A stretch of 64,000 nucleotides of DNA. Source: Plasmopara viticola (lineage: Eukaryota; Oomycota; Peronosporomycetes; Peronosporales; Peronosporaceae). The stretch lies in the NCBI GenBank assembly GCA_001695595.3, contig MBPM02000054.1:186001-250000 (forward strand), in the 5' to 3' direction. A program made the position numbers and the translations under genes. Positions 1 to 10,996 of the stretch are shown here, piece by piece. The notes beneath the pieces were generated by a model that was not told the origin of the DNA, made no database searches, and saw only the letters and a program-made list of their open reading frames with translations. Position 1 is the first letter of the stretch, and each line of letters opens with the position of its first letter.

Positions 1-3000
1 CGCTTTGCCTCGCAGCGTTGACACGAGCGACGTGACACCTCCAGTAACCATACTCGTCACGAGCGACGTCACTTGAATTGAGTCGATGAGATTCAGCGCT
101 TGCGACTTGACCGACTGTTCGTAGAAACGCACAATCGCTGCACCCAGGGATTCCTGCGTCGCTAGCGCGTGTGCCAATCGATAGCCTTCGAGCGTCACGC
201 ACGCATTTTCAATCTTGAGCTTGAGATTCGACAGCCAAAACCCTTCACGCTGACTCGAGTCGCTCTTGTCGCGTGTAAAGCTGACAATCACACGCACGGG
301 CGAGATTTCTCCCAATGCAATGTACACTTTTCGGCCCGTCATGGCTGCCAAGTCGGTGCCTTGGCCTTCTTCGTCAAAGAGTAAAAAGTAGGCAAGCAAA
401 TCTTCTTCACTCTCCATTTCCACGTCATGTTCACTTGGAAAAGCAGCAACTAGTGACTTGTGCTTGAAGTGTGCACTTGTTTCCTGTTGCAATTTTTGAA
501 GACGGACGACAAAACTCATCGAAGTCGAGACCTTAAAGTTCTGCAATTCTAAACGAACACGTTCAACCCACGTGTACTTCGCGTGTGGCCGCTCCAGATA
601 GGTCAATTCGAGAAATGACTTGTCCGTATCTTTGTCTTGCCCGAGTGGTCTCAACACGACTCTATTCTTCGTTTGGGGTAAAAGATCTTCCACTTTAAGC
701 CCCATCAGGTTCATCTTGGCAGCCGTAGCCTGTGGTGACCATGTTGCTTCCAAGTTAATGCGCGTCAATGTTGCTCGTGCTACCGGCTCCGTTTCCAACT
801 CACCCACTTTACCGGGTTTCTTGTCTGTAACAGTGATGATTACGCCTGCAACTTGAGCATGAAGAGTAAAGGTTTGCCATCCCCTTTTGCGTGCGACCGC
901 GTCTTTTGCCAAGCCTGCATTTGACAGCTTTAATGTCGGATCTGTGTCTGTCACTGCGACAATGAACGTTGCTTGAGAGAGACTGCCTCGCTTGACTGAG
1001 ATCTCCAAGTCTACACCACGTCCACTTGAACGTGGCGGCACGACCAAGTTCGTAACACCTACTTGATCGACGACAAAGGTGACGCTCCAGTCGTAGCCAT
1101 CCGCACAGAATGATCCCGACTCGGTGTCGTTGGGTAGAATGGACGCACGCAAAGGAGCACGTATGCCTCCGACCCAATAAAGCGCATACCAATCTCCAGA
1201 GCCAAGTACATGGTGCGCTATGTTGTCGATTCTCGAATCTTCGAGACGCTGCGACTGTCGAGTCGGCGCTTCCAGGAGCAATACAGTGTGCGACGAGCGG
1301 TTTACAATCAAATATCGGGGAATGACACTCACAAGCGTCGTGACAGAGCCAAAATGCCGTGTGGCATAGTCTACTGACACGCCCAACTCATACAAGACAC
1401 CACGCGAAGACGCACTGTTTCCTACCGATCGAAGTGGAATGCATTCGTCTTGCCAGCTCAACCGCTTAGGGTCCGCTTCAAAGCGAGCTGACCAATTGCA
1501 GCCACGCAAACCGATACGAATTACAGGCACTTTATCGCTACTGTCACTAGAGTAGGCACTAATCTGCGCATTGCCCACTTGCGCACGTGCGGCAAAAGGC
1601 GGTAAATACGCTTCACCATCTGCTGCGGTGCCATAGACGAGCTCCAAGCCAGAACGATTAATCATCCAAACATTTGCCAAGAATTCCACGCGTACAGGAC
1701 GTGCCGTAGATTCGGTACCTCCAATAACACGCACAAGAAGTTGAAACGGACGTCCATCGTTTACCCGCGCAAGCTGGACAGATAACACAGCGCCATCCGC
1801 GGTCCCTCGAGGGGCCAGCTCAAGCCATTTGGAAGGAAGTGTGCAACCTTTTACTTCTAATTGGAACAGAGGACGCTGTGCTATGTCTGTCCACCAAATG
1901 CTTGTCTTTGCACCTACAGCAATTTCTTGAGCCTCGGACGGGCTTTCACTTGAACCGTACGCAGAGCTATACGCTGACTGGACACGAAACGTGACTGGTA
2001 CTGGGAGTTTGTTGACGAGTGTCAATGGCTCAGCAAACGACACGGTGCGCATGTCCTTCATACTTGACAGCGATACGCAATACACGGCTGTCCGATGGCG
2101 TGCGGACGGCTCACGTGAAATAGCAGCTTCGACCTTTAACTCGGCAGCCGACCGCGTCTGCACGGGAATTGGAGCGCTCCACGCGTGCGAATTTTCACTT
2201 CCCACAGGCCGTACACGAAGCTCCGACGCGAGGGACAGCAGCACGGGGACTGCCGATTCTTGATTGGACCGCAAAATTCCAATTTCAACGGGCGAGTGCC
2301 ACGTCGGATCGTTCACAAGAAGTGCCACAGCGTGGCCAGCCGTCAACCGACTTACCAGTTTAATGGGTGACGACACGACCAGCAAGATCCGTCCTTCGAC
2401 CAATTGAGAGGATAAACTAAGCATAAAGCTCGTTCGTTGTCCTTGCATGTCAACGAGAGGAAACGTACGGGTGCCCAATTGCTCAAAGATCAGGCCCTCA
2501 ACAGCTTGGAAACGTGCGGCACCAAGTTTCGAGTCCATCACTTGTATACACAGTCGTAAATTCGCTGCTTCTCGATCTCCTGACGCATATCGTCGCACCA
2601 CACCGCGGCCTGGACCTACACTGTGGAGATAGCGAACGTCTGCTAATTTACCACTAGCAACAACGTGCGGTTTGGTCGTTAACGTCGCATTCGTGAGCCA
2701 AAAACTCAATGGCAGTCCCGTCTCGTTTCGGATTACACACGGCGCTAGTTTACGTCGCTCTATGGCGTTGTCTTTGCTGTCTTGAGCGTTGCCACGCAAA
2801 GCTGCTCGACGCTTCCATGCGCCTCCCACTGACGCCACGACTTCCAACAATCCATGAGTAATTGTGAGATCAAGAGCTTGTGATGCCGTGAGGATGCCGT
2901 GCAGCTCATTTTCGTTTGCAATCGAGCCCTGCACTGAGGCACCAAGGGCCCATTCTGTACACATGGGGTGCCAATCCCGAGTTTCTGGATTATAGTACGA

Positions 3001-6000
3001 CATGAGCACGACCAAACTTCCACCTCCGGATAATGTGGTCGTTACAGAATACTCAGAGTCTGTCAAGCCAGCGGACACATCATTCATCTCGTCTCGCTTG
3101 ACTGCGCACGTGACGTTTAGAAACACGTGGCAACGCTCCATTTGGAGCTGTGCAAGGCCCATATCACACCCGTCGCAGTCATTCACCAGTGTGAGACTCA
3201 CGGATGGTAATTCGCATGTGAAATATCGATACATTTCGGTCGTTTGCAATTCTTGAGTTGCAATAGTCTTGGTCGACGGGCGCGATCTTGTCAAAGTTTG
3301 ATAAACGGCATCTTTATCGTAAGACAATCGTTCAAAGTCTGCAATGCGTTGTTTGTGGTGATAAATCGCTTGGTTTATCGAGTCGATCGTCTCGATCCCC
3401 ATACACGCATCCTCGTACGAAACATAGACTTGTATCGGAGTAAATTTAAGTGCAATAATTTGCTGGTGTTGCCCCGCATGAGGAAACAAATCACTCACTT
3501 CCACGTGAAGCGAACTTGGCTCAAGAAGCTGAATCAAAGGCGCCACGTCAATAGCATCGTATTGATCACTTTTCGACGGCGACGCAACGCAACAGCCTGG
3601 CCGTTTGGCATTCTCAAGTACAACCTCCATGTTTCGGGCATCAAAGAGGATGCTACTTTGAATGTCCAAGTCATTGGCGTGTTTGCTCTTTTTCGGTTGT
3701 GGAGTCCATTTATATTCTAGTGTAAAATCACCCGTGAACACAACACGTGGACTTGCACGATCGTACGCATTGCGTGGCAGAGCCACACCAACTTGTTGTG
3801 CCGTCACACGGATAGTCATGGTCACATTTGCATCGTTGCCTTCTCTCAAAATATCCGAAATGCTTTTCTTGCGTGCCAATAATGATGGTGGGGCGCTATG
3901 AGTTGGCGACGCCAACACTTTATCCAGTTCATTCTCTTCTTCTACGTTCTTAGGTCGATCCGAATTTGACGGAAGTGCAAAGAAATCAAAAAGTGTAAGC
4001 ATTGCATCTAATCGCACCGTCCCCGTTACTTTTGATAAATTCAAATTCAAATCTCTAGTTAATGCAGTATCGTCCCAAGCGTACTGAATTGCTAAAGGCT
4101 CAGGCGACGCCATTAACGTGCCACAATTTCCTCCGTCACTGTAACTTCCCATCAGATCTCGTGCGCTCAAGGCGTCCAGAGTAATCGATAAGCAGGGATT
4201 CTTGTCATACTCGCTATTAAACCCAAGCGAGAAATTTGTCACAACAGCGTCTGCAAACGCGTTTGTGTCGGAAGATTGTCCACAGTTGCTCGATGATGAT
4301 TGCTCGGACAAAACACTAGTCAAAACATCTTGAAATAGCAAAAATTGAACCTTTTCCATTAGGAATCGCACTTGAAATGTGGCTTGGTCCGAGTCGGGTC
4401 GAAGATATGAATACGTCACTACGGGACGACGTGACGTGAGTTCTTCCGCCTTATGTTCACCCTCGCAGGTTACTGACGGCACGTTCTGAGGCTCGTCTGC
4501 CCCGAAGTTTTTCAAGATCAGTGCCACAATTCCTAGATAACTCGTGCGTGAAATGTGCACTTTCAAAGGAGGGAGCACTGAATGAACAGTGAATCGCGGG
4601 AGGTATCCTTTTGTCACTTCTTCCAACAAAATGGTGGAGGACACGAGATCCTCGATACTAATCTTTAAATCCACAGGGTCTGGCACAAGCTCTTCATACG
4701 TCAATCTCGTGTCAGACAACTTGTTCGTTGGACTAGTGCAATAAATTCGAACCTGTTCAAGAAAAAGATCTTTGCAGTCCACTCGCAACGAAGTGCTCTC
4801 TGAGGTGTTTACAATGGCACAAGGTAGCACTTGGTCGTGTACAACGCGTTTCGATCTAGCTCCAGATGGTCCTTCGTAATGCACGATACTCGATGGGTAG
4901 TGTACGACTCGTAACCTCTCTGCAGTGATCTTGGCATGAGGCGCATCTTGTAAACTCAATGGTAAAATTAACGTCGGTTTTTCCACACTGAAATCTATCA
5001 CAGTACTGGCCTCATCTTCTCGAAGTAAAAGCTGCGTTGCGTTCATCAATGTTTGGCTCACAATCGCGCCGAGAACTCCTTCAAGTACAAAGTCGACGAG
5101 CTCTAAAATCTGTTGATGATAGTACACACCACGAATGGGCAGAAATGACAGGCACAGTCGACTCTTGTCACACAGAACAGAGTCATTGACATACTCAAAG
5201 CTTACGAGCGCCTTGACTTGTTCTTTAGTGGCGTGACGAAGACGCGCCTCGTCTTCATCGAGCCCAAGAAGCGTAGCGTACAAAGGGTGTTTCATTGCAC
5301 TTAGATCCGTACCAATAAAGTTACCCACGTATCCCGTGATTTCGAATGCGTCTTGGCCTGTTCCGGCCTCATATTGTGCGTACTTGATTGCAGAATTCGT
5401 CATCTCAAGACGAGCCAATTGCCGATCTTGTTGGTCTTTATTGAATGTGACACTAAAGTGGACGAGCGAAGCCCGAACGACCGCAGCAGGTTGACCACGC
5501 ATCCGTAACGTAGACAAACTTGCGACGCGGTCCTTTGCCACAACATCGGCATCATGGGCGGGTGTTAAATGGTGTGAGGAATGGGCACTAGAGTCGTGAA
5601 ATGTAGAAACGTCGTCAAGGTTCTCTAACGTTGACGCCGATGCAGAAAGAAGCCGGTAAAAGAGCGCCATTGAAGACGGGTTCCATTGCACGTGCAGTAC
5701 ATTAAACTGCACATCCGCTTCAAGCTGTGATATCTGACGTTTATCGGTCGATTCTCGCGAGGATTGGACAATGTCAATGACAATCAAATGCGGCATTTTA
5801 CTATCATCACTTTGTCCCGTTGAAATGAGTTGAAAAAAGCGAGAATGTGACAAATAGAGTCGATCTTCCATCACCAGCGCTTTCAGCCGTGCATGGACTT
5901 TGAAATACGTGGAATACGTTTCAAGAACAAAAGAAGTGTGAGACGCTCGTACAACAAAAGCCTTCTTGTCAATAAACTCATGCAAATGTAACTCCAAGCA

Positions 6001-8808
6001 TACAAGGGACAATTGTAACTCAAAAACAAATTTATCATCCACGACAACAGTCTTCTTGCTCTCGTTCACAAAAGTCCCCGACTTAAATGCACTCTCGTCG
6101 CTCCTATTGGCGTCTTGTTGATCGCTTACTGATGCAAGAGACTTTTGCTGGGCAGCTTGCGTGACAAGAGAGGAATAGATTCGACTCAACATCACAAGTT
6201 GCTCTTCAGCCAACGAGACGACAATGATTGGAATGTTGGCGTAGGCACTCATGTGCGGCCGCACATTTACACTAGACTTTTTTCTGCGCGACGGAAATCG
6301 AAGACGTGAAGACGAGGTCCGCATATCTAATAACAACTTGATGGACAGATCCTGCACGATTTTACGAAAGGCACCAACCTCTTCGTCTGTCCAGTGAACC
6401 AGGTGTTCCTGCCGTCCAAGCGAGACGAAGATTCGCGTTATGTCGATTCGCCACTGCAAACGATCATCCTCTGTCCGTGTCGTATCGATTAATCTATCAA
6501 AGACCGTCGCGTCGTCATCGTTGCAGACACGTAATTTGCCTAAATCAATTACTACCACTGCTCCCGTCGATTCGCCCATTTGTTCAGGCAAGATCAAGAC
6601 TGGAGCTTCTAAATTCACAACCACATCGTAGTCAACTCGACCTTGTGCTTGTTCCAACGAATGCATCAATTGGGCTTCTTGTGCCTCTTTTTCCGCCACG
6701 GCGTCAGTGTACGTTGGGTCATCTGCAAACATCCACTCAGCGATCGACGAAGTTGCAAAGTGCCACACTTTTTCCAGCTCGTTTTCCGGTAACAAACTGA
6801 TAAAAAATGCCCGCAAGAACAAGACAAAGGAGGGATCAAGAAGTACTCGAATCGGCTGGGAGCGTACACGTAGTTTTAACGTTGCTTCCACGTCAGTGCC
6901 CTGTGCTTGCGTCTTGTTAAGTACCGCTCGCCGGCTTAAGTCAATGCTCACACATGCTACGCTCGAGTCAGCATTCAATGTCGATGGGCTACAGAATGTA
7001 TGGAAGCGCGTATCGCTTGTCAACCCGTTCAAGATATCAAAATTTTGCACACAGATACGTGCGTCCCATTCGTTTTCCGGCTGGATGTTGACAGCGATTG
7101 AACCCTGAACTGTGCCAGTAACAAATGGACTCTGGTGTGTGCCAAACTGGTACAACGCCAGCGTTCCCTTCATTAATTCAAGTTGAACCGAGACGAGATT
7201 GCATCCTGTTGGCACTTCATGGGCACTGCTGGCTTTTTCGACTTCATCATGGTACGCCTCGCGCAGATTATCACGACCTTCGGCAGATAAAACATGGTCC
7301 TTTTCGCTCACTTGGGCTTCGGTTTCACCAAAGAAATACGAGTACCACGATCCACCTTTTTGCTCCGTTTGAGTGGTAGAAGCTTGACTTCTTGCTGCTT
7401 GTCGTTCTTCTTCATCTTGCGCAATATCTCGCAACCGTAAAACAACGTCAATGGGGTAAATCTCTTCGTATCGATGTTTTACTTTTCCTTCTCGAGTCGA
7501 TCGATCTAAGGCTGCTCCTTGACGTAATTCCATACGGAACGTTTCAAGGTACAATTGCCGTTCTAGCATGGCCTGATGAATGGAAGACCAGCGCATTTTA
7601 CAGCAGTTGAGACGTCTTTGAGAAAAACTCGTCGGCTCATTCCTCTCTTTTCCAGAGTTCCGTTGCAAGCGTTCAAGTACAAGACGAGTAGCATAGTCCC
7701 ACCACTCACGAGGACGTGCGCCAGGTGAATGGAGAGGTCGTCCTCTTGCCAGTACAAAGTGCGCTTCAACGGCTTGTCGGCCCACGAATGCACGTCGCAC
7801 AAACATGCCATCTTGATACTGCTCACGTGTTAAATGACCGTGTAGTGCCCCGACTAGAGCTTTGACCGTGTATTTAGCCACCGTCGAGTAGTCTGTACTC
7901 TCATTCTTTGTTACGTGCACGGAAATGGAACAAGGCTGTAGAATCCATTGTCGTCGATCAAGTTCCTCTGGCCTTAACATCGTCTTCAAGGCCTTTCGCA
8001 CATCAATTTCCGTCTCCAATCGTGTGTTTTTAGCACTTAGTCGGTCCCAATAAAATCCAAGTTGCGTTAATTCGGCCTTTTTAAAACTTAAGCCAGTATG
8101 TCCATCTGAGTGGTCCACAAAAGCCTCTTTGCCCTCTTGATCCGTGGTATAAAACCCAAATTCGTGCAGAATGAACCCACATGCAAAAGGAGTCTCGGGG
8201 TTGGCTACAACGTCTTCGTACCTTAAATGCACGTCGTGCAGTGTCACGTGTAGATTAGCAACAATACGGGCCGTCAATCTCGACAGAAAGGTGCCTTCGT
8301 CCTCTCCCTGGGGCTCTTTCTCCTTTGTCTTGCCACTAGCTACCCGCGCAGCAAAGCGACGATGTTGACGTAATAGCTCACGTCGCTCTAATTGGTTTTG
8401 CTTGGTTTGGAGCAACTCAGCTGGACTCGGTCGTTCGGTTCTGGGTACCACAAGGGCCGACACGCCTTCCAACGAGATGGCGACACTAGCGCTGCCGAGC
8501 TGATTCCATGGCACGCGCACCAGCACACGGTCCACAGTCCCACTTGCCACGATTACAGGCAATTGCAATTCCGCCAATGCATGAGGCTTGAGTTTTAAAT
8601 TACGCAATTCGAGCTCACCACTCCATAAACCCACGACCAGCGAGTCGCTACGCAATCCGTCAATGTACTTGCCCAGCTGCGCTTCAAGGATCTTTAAGGT
8701 GAAAGAAGGCAGCAATTTGTATTGATTAGAAAGTCGTAGTGAAAAGGTTAGAGGAGCAGCTGAGAGAGCAGGAGCTGTACGTACAGAGGAAATTATAGCC
8801 TTGGCCAT
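1..8808 (-). CDS. VPS13: VPS13-family lipid-transfer protein, N-terminal ~2,936 codons (3' end outside window)
   Basis: One minus-strand reading frame starts at the ATG at 8808-8806. The lines I read out in this frame, taken throughout the gene, have no stop, and the frame is still correct at base 1, so the gene continues left. Residues ~28-110 are a chorein domain: LEAQLGKYIDGL, then LWSGELELRNLKLKPHAL, then VPWNQLGS. The extended-chorein signature REWWDYA follows near residue 360. Near residue 2497 PRYLIVNRSSHTVL, followed by GYDWS, matches the SHR-BD region. The last residues before the window edge (VTGGVTSLVSTLRGKA) resemble the VPS13 C-terminal region, so little of the protein is missing. 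Known family role: a rod-like bridge moving glycerolipids between membranes at organelle contact sites. An Inr-like motif lies ~70 bp upstream. Family assignment is secure; which paralogue (A/C or D type) is not. Confidence 0.95.
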   Translation of the reverse strand, partial: MAKAIISSVRTAPALSAAPLTFSLRLSNQYKLLPSFTLKILEAQLGKYIDGLRSDSLVVGLWSGELELRNLKLKPHALAELQLPVIVASGTVDRVLVRVPWNQLGSASVAISLEGVSALVVPRTERPSPAELLQTKQNQLERRELLRQHRRFAARVASGKTKEKEPQGEDEGTFLSRLTARIVANLHVTLHDVHLRYEDVVANPETPFACGFILHEFGFYTTDQEGKEAFVDHSDGHTGLSFKKAELTQLGFYWDRLSAKNTRLETEIDVRKALKTMLRPEELDRRQWILQPCSISVHVTKNESTDYSTVAKYTVKALVGALHGHLTREQYQDGMFVRRAFVGRQAVEAHFVLARGRPLHSPGARPREWWDYATRLVLERLQRNSGKERNEPTSFSQRRLNCCKMRWSSIHQAMLERQLYLETFRMELRQGAALDRSTREGKVKHRYEEIYPIDVVLRLRDIAQDEEERQAARSQASTTQTEQKGGSWYSYFFGETEAQVSEKDHVLSAEGRDNLREAYHDEVEKASSAHEVPTGCNLVSVQLELMKGTLALYQFGTHQSPFVTGTVQGSIAVNIQPENEWDARICVQNFDILNGLTSDTRFHTFCSPSTLNADSSVACVSIDLSRRAVLNKTQAQGTDVEATLKLRVRSQPIRVLLDPSFVLFLRAFFISLLPENELEKVWHFATSSIAEWMFADDPTYTDAVAEKEAQEAQLMHSLEQAQGRVDYDVVVNLEAPVLILPEQMGESTGAVVVIDLGKLRVCNDDDATVFDRLIDTTRTEDDRLQWRIDITRIFVSLGRQEHLVHWTDEEVGAFRKIVQDLSIKLLLDMRTSSSRLRFPSRRKKSSVNVRPHMSAYANIPIIVVSLAEEQLVMLSRIYSSLVTQAAQQKSLASVSDQQDANRSDESAFKSGTFVNESKKTVVVDDKFVFELQLSLVCLELHLHEFIDKKAFVVRASHTSFVLETYSTYFKVHARLKALVMEDRLYLSHSRFFQLISTGQSDDSKMPHLIVIDIVQSSRESTDKRQISQLEADVQFNVLHVQWNPSSMALFYRLLSASASTLENLDDVSTFHDSSAHSSHHLTPAHDADVVAKDRVASLSTLRMRGQPAAVVRASLVHFSVTFNKDQQDRQLARLEMTNSAIKYAQYEAGTGQDAFEITGYVGNFIGTDLSAMKHPLYATLLGLDEDEARLRHATKEQVKALVSFEYVNDSVLCDKSRLCLSFLPIRGVYYHQQILELVDFVLEGVLGAIVSQTLMNATQLLLREDEASTVIDFSVEKPTLILPLSLQDAPHAKITAERLRVVHYPSSIVHYEGPSGARSKRVVHDQVLPCAIVNTSESTSLRVDCKDLFLEQVRIYCTSPTNKLSDTRLTYEELVPDPVDLKISIEDLVSSTILLEEVTKGYLPRFTVHSVLPPLKVHISRTSYLGIVALILKNFGADEPQNVPSVTCEGEHKAEELTSRRPVVTYSYLRPDSDQATFQVRFLMEKVQFLLFQDVLTSVLSEQSSSSNCGQSSDTNAFADAVVTNFSLGFNSEYDKNPCLSITLDALSARDLMGSYSDGGNCGTLMASPEPLAIQYAWDDTALTRDLNLNLSKVTGTVRLDAMLTLFDFFALPSNSDRPKNVEEENELDKVLASPTHSAPPSLLARKKSISDILREGNDANVTMTIRVTAQQVGVALPRNAYDRASPRVVFTGDFTLEYKWTPQPKKSKHANDLDIQSSILFDARNMEVVLENAKRPGCCVASPSKSDQYDAIDVAPLIQLLEPSSLHVEVSDLFPHAGQHQQIIALKFTPIQVYVSYEDACMGIETIDSINQAIYHHKQRIADFERLSYDKDAVYQTLTRSRPSTKTIATQELQTTEMYRYFTCELPSVSLTLVNDCDGCDMGLAQLQMERCHVFLNVTCAVKRDEMNDVSAGLTDSEYSVTTTLSGGGSLVVLMSYYNPETRDWHPMCTEWALGASVQGSIANENELHGILTASQALDLTITHGLLEVVASVGGAWKRRAALRGNAQDSKDNAIERRKLAPCVIRNETGLPLSFWLTNATLTTKPHVVASGKLADVRYLHSVGPGRGVVRRYASGDREAANLRLCIQVMDSKLGAARFQAVEGLIFEQLGTRTFPLVDMQGQRTSFMLSLSSQLVEGRILLVVSSPIKLVSRLTAGHAVALLVNDPTWHSPVEIGILRSNQESAVPVLLSLASELRVRPVGSENSHAWSAPIPVQTRSAAELKVEAAISREPSARHRTAVYCVSLSSMKDMRTVSFAEPLTLVNKLPVPVTFRVQSAYSSAYGSSESPSEAQEIAVGAKTSIWWTDIAQRPLFQLEVKGCTLPSKWLELAPRGTADGAVLSVQLARVNDGRPFQLLVRVIGGTESTARPVRVEFLANVWMINRSGLELVYGTAADGEAYLPPFAARAQVGNAQISAYSSDSSDKVPVIRIGLRGCNWSARFEADPKRLSWQDECIPLRSVGNSASSRGVLYELGVSVDYATRHFGSVTTLVSVIPRYLIVNRSSHTVLLLEAPTRQSQRLEDSRIDNIAHHVLGSGDWYALYWVGGIRAPLRASILPNDTESGSFCADGYDWSVTFVVDQVGVTNLVVPPRSSGRGVDLEISVKRGSLSQATFIVAVTDTDPTLKLSNAGLAKDAVARKRGWQTFTLHAQVAGVIITVTDKKPGKVGELETEPVARATLTRINLEATWSPQATAAKMNLMGLKVEDLLPQTKNRVVLRPLGQDKDTDKSFLELTYLERPHAKYTWVERVRLELQNFKVSTSMSFVVRLQKLQQETSAHFKHKSLVAAFPSEHDVEMESEEDLLAYFLLFDEEGQGTDLAAMTGRKVYIALGEISPVRVIVSFTRDKSDSSQREGFWLSNLKLKIENACVTLEGYRLAHALATQESLGAAIVRFYEQSVKSQALNLIDSIQVTSLVTSMVTGGVTSLVSTLRGKA

Positions 8809-8872
8809 CGGGTCCGGAAAAGGCGCGTGCCCTGGTGCGAAGGATGGCTAACTAGGTAGTTATTGACCTATC

Positions 8873-8885
8873 GATTGAAAGTGAC
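8873..8885 (-). promoter_or_regulatory. Oomycete Inr-like transcription start motif of the VPS13 gene
   Basis: On the minus strand the motif TCACTTTCAATC fits the oomycete initiator consensus YCAYTYY. It sits ~65-75 bp upstream of the VPS13 ATG, a usual distance for these short-leader genes. The match is by eye only. Confidence 0.4.
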
Positions 8886-9605
8886 TTTCAAGGTTGGAAA
8901 GGGCTAGGGCAAAGTGAAGATACGACTTTTTGGTAACAAAGTATATTCTATGACTTTTATGCGATTGTTCCAGGGGTTGTTAATGATAACATGTACGTTG
9001 CGTGAATACTAGTTTAGCTGCAAGGACAAGCTGCTCACTCTATGCCTGACGTATTAAGGTGTAAGACGTATCTTGACGTAAATAGCGTGTATGCTATATG
9101 GTCTAGCTCTCACAACGTGGACGCACAATTTTTGATTCCTCGGTCCTGGGTATTTTGATGGGTCATAATTAAAGCTGTTGGGCGACGGTCATTGGTTCAT
9201 ACATGATCCAATGGCCAATTACTTTTTATTATGCTAATAACGGCAGTCAAGTTGGCTTGATAATTGCTCATCGTAATTTGTGACCTAATTTCAAAATCAA
9301 ATTTTGTGCATTCAACCAAACAAGTCTTGTGAAACATAAAAAACAGTGTTGAAACATTTCCTGCTTTACGCACTAATGAAAAATGCTGTACACAAGGCCC
9401 CGAGCTAAGCTAGCGATCACAGGAGTCACATACGATCGCCGCATACACAGACATGAATCGTGCTCTGATGGTAAATCCCTTAAGAATCCAATTCATTTCC
9501 TCATAATAAAACAGGATTTTGACATAGCATAAGAGTGCTTTACCCTTTAAACAACAATAACAAACATCAGTTTGAACAAATAGCACATTTCAACTGAGAC
9601 CAGCA
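8886..9605. other. Intergenic, between the VPS13 start and the transporter stop
   Basis: About 720 bp of AT-rich sequence with no supportable gene. It contains the 5' flank of VPS13 and the 3' flank of the transporter, which is on the same strand. I see no repeat or RNA gene here. Confidence 0.6.
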
Positions 9606-10943
9606 TCAGAGTCGGTCCCCTTGGTTGTGACGTCGTTCATAAAGTCCATAGACGAGGCCTGGAAACAGGAATGCCAAGACGATGAGCGTGGACGTCAGGC
9701 TACGAAACGTATCGAAGACAATGTAACAAAGAACAAGTGTTGGCAATGCAGCCAACGCAACGAGCACGCTTGTGCCACCAGGAACGCGAACGGGTCGAGG
9801 AATGTACGGCAGGAGTTTGCGGAGTCGCATAGCTGCAAAAATGATGACGAGTTGCACTGCTCCGGCAAACGCGTTGGCCATGGGTAAGAGCGCGTCAAAG
9901 TCGATGCCGAGTAAGGCCATCGTGAAAACAAGTGTGACGCCAATGGACACGTACGGAGCATCAAAGCGGGTGCTGCGCCATGCAAAGCAGGTTGGCAAAA
10001 GCTGCACATCGCTCATGCCCGACAATTGGAACGATTTGCAGAAAACACCCGAGACGAACAAGCCCAGAATGGAACAACAGGATGAAAAGACAAAGAAAGC
10101 TTTGAGAATGTACCCTCCGATAGCATCGGCGAGTGCAGGGTAGGAATCATGTGTAAAGTAAGTCCAATTGGGGTCGTCTACGAGAATCGCGGCAGGAATC
10201 GGAACCAGATACGTCAACAGTGTCAATGCGACGGTAAATGCAATGGCTCGCGGATAGGCGCGTGCTGGGTTTGACACTTCGCCACCAAATACTGAAGCCA
10301 TGTTAATCCCGTCAAAAGCCCAGAATAACGTATTAAGCAGCAAGGCCCAATCGATTCGGATTGGACCCACTTGCTCGTCGTCCCCCAGGTGTTTATGGAT
10401 AACATTCATTTTATGGCGAACTTCAAAGAGGTCACCAAAGTCTCGCGCTCGCGAGTAGCCCCAAACGGTAAAGACTAGAACGGGAAGCAAAACACAAGCC
10501 AGTAAAAACACACAAGTGCGCGACACAATTCGAGTGCCAACAAGGCTCGGGACTGTAAACGCAATGGCAATTGCTACTTTAACGAAGTACGAAGTAAAGC
10601 CGGACGAGATGGAGATGTCGTAGTAGTCATTTAAAATCTGCAATAGAAATCCCGGCAGCAAGGCTGTATTGAAAACACCAGCCACAAAGGACCACCAGCC
10701 AACTTGAAAACCCCAAAATGGACCGCAAGAATTAAAAACCCACACTGTGAATCCACCATCTTCCGGAAAGGCACAACATAATTCTGCGACGATGAAGGCG
10801 TACGGTCCCGTCACGAGAAGAGGATAAAGCAACATGGCTGGAAGACCGATCGCAGGGCCTGTTGAAGAAATGATGGGCTCCGAGCCTAGTGGGCCACCAC
10901 ACCCGAAAAAGTAAGTCACTGCTACAATGGAAAGTGTGCCCAT
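9606..10943 (-). CDS. APC-superfamily amino acid/polyamine transporter (LAT/PUT-like)
   Basis: A 445-residue integral membrane protein with about 11-12 hydrophobic segments. It opens directly with the first transmembrane segment, carrying the glycine-rich substrate-site motif FFGCGGPLGSEPII (residues ~12-25). AELCCAFPEDGGFTVWV with GPFWGFQVGWWSF follows (~53-85), the hallmark of plant-type polyamine/amino-acid permeases. FWAFDGINMASVFGGEV (~208-224) is the conserved TM6 region. Expected role: uptake or organelle transport of amino acids or polyamines by cation symport. The N-terminus is short for the family. The frame stays open ~31 codons upstream of this ATG without another ATG, so an upstream exon is possible. 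Substrate cannot be told from sequence. Confidence 0.9.
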   Translation of the reverse strand: MGTLSIVAVTYFFGCGGPLGSEPIISSTGPAIGLPAMLLYPLLVTGPYAFIVAELCCAFPEDGGFTVWVFNSCGPFWGFQVGWWSFVAGVFNTALLPGFLLQILNDYYDISISSGFTSYFVKVAIAIAFTVPSLVGTRIVSRTCVFLLACVLLPVLVFTVWGYSRARDFGDLFEVRHKMNVIHKHLGDDEQVGPIRIDWALLLNTLFWAFDGINMASVFGGEVSNPARAYPRAIAFTVALTLLTYLVPIPAAILVDDPNWTYFTHDSYPALADAIGGYILKAFFVFSSCCSILGLFVSGVFCKSFQLSGMSDVQLLPTCFAWRSTRFDAPYVSIGVTLVFTMALLGIDFDALLPMANAFAGAVQLVIIFAAMRLRKLLPYIPRPVRVPGGTSVLVALAALPTLVLCYIVFDTFRSLTSTLIVLAFLFPGLVYGLYERRHNQGDRL

Positions 10944-10996
10944 GACGCGGTGGTGTTGAGGCGTTCCATTCGACTTCCTGTACGCGCCACCGGCAT

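Noticed and set aside
809..1192. A 127-codon minus-strand frame inside the VPS13 region
   Set aside because: It is an alternative frame within the long VPS13 coding sequence and has no independent support.
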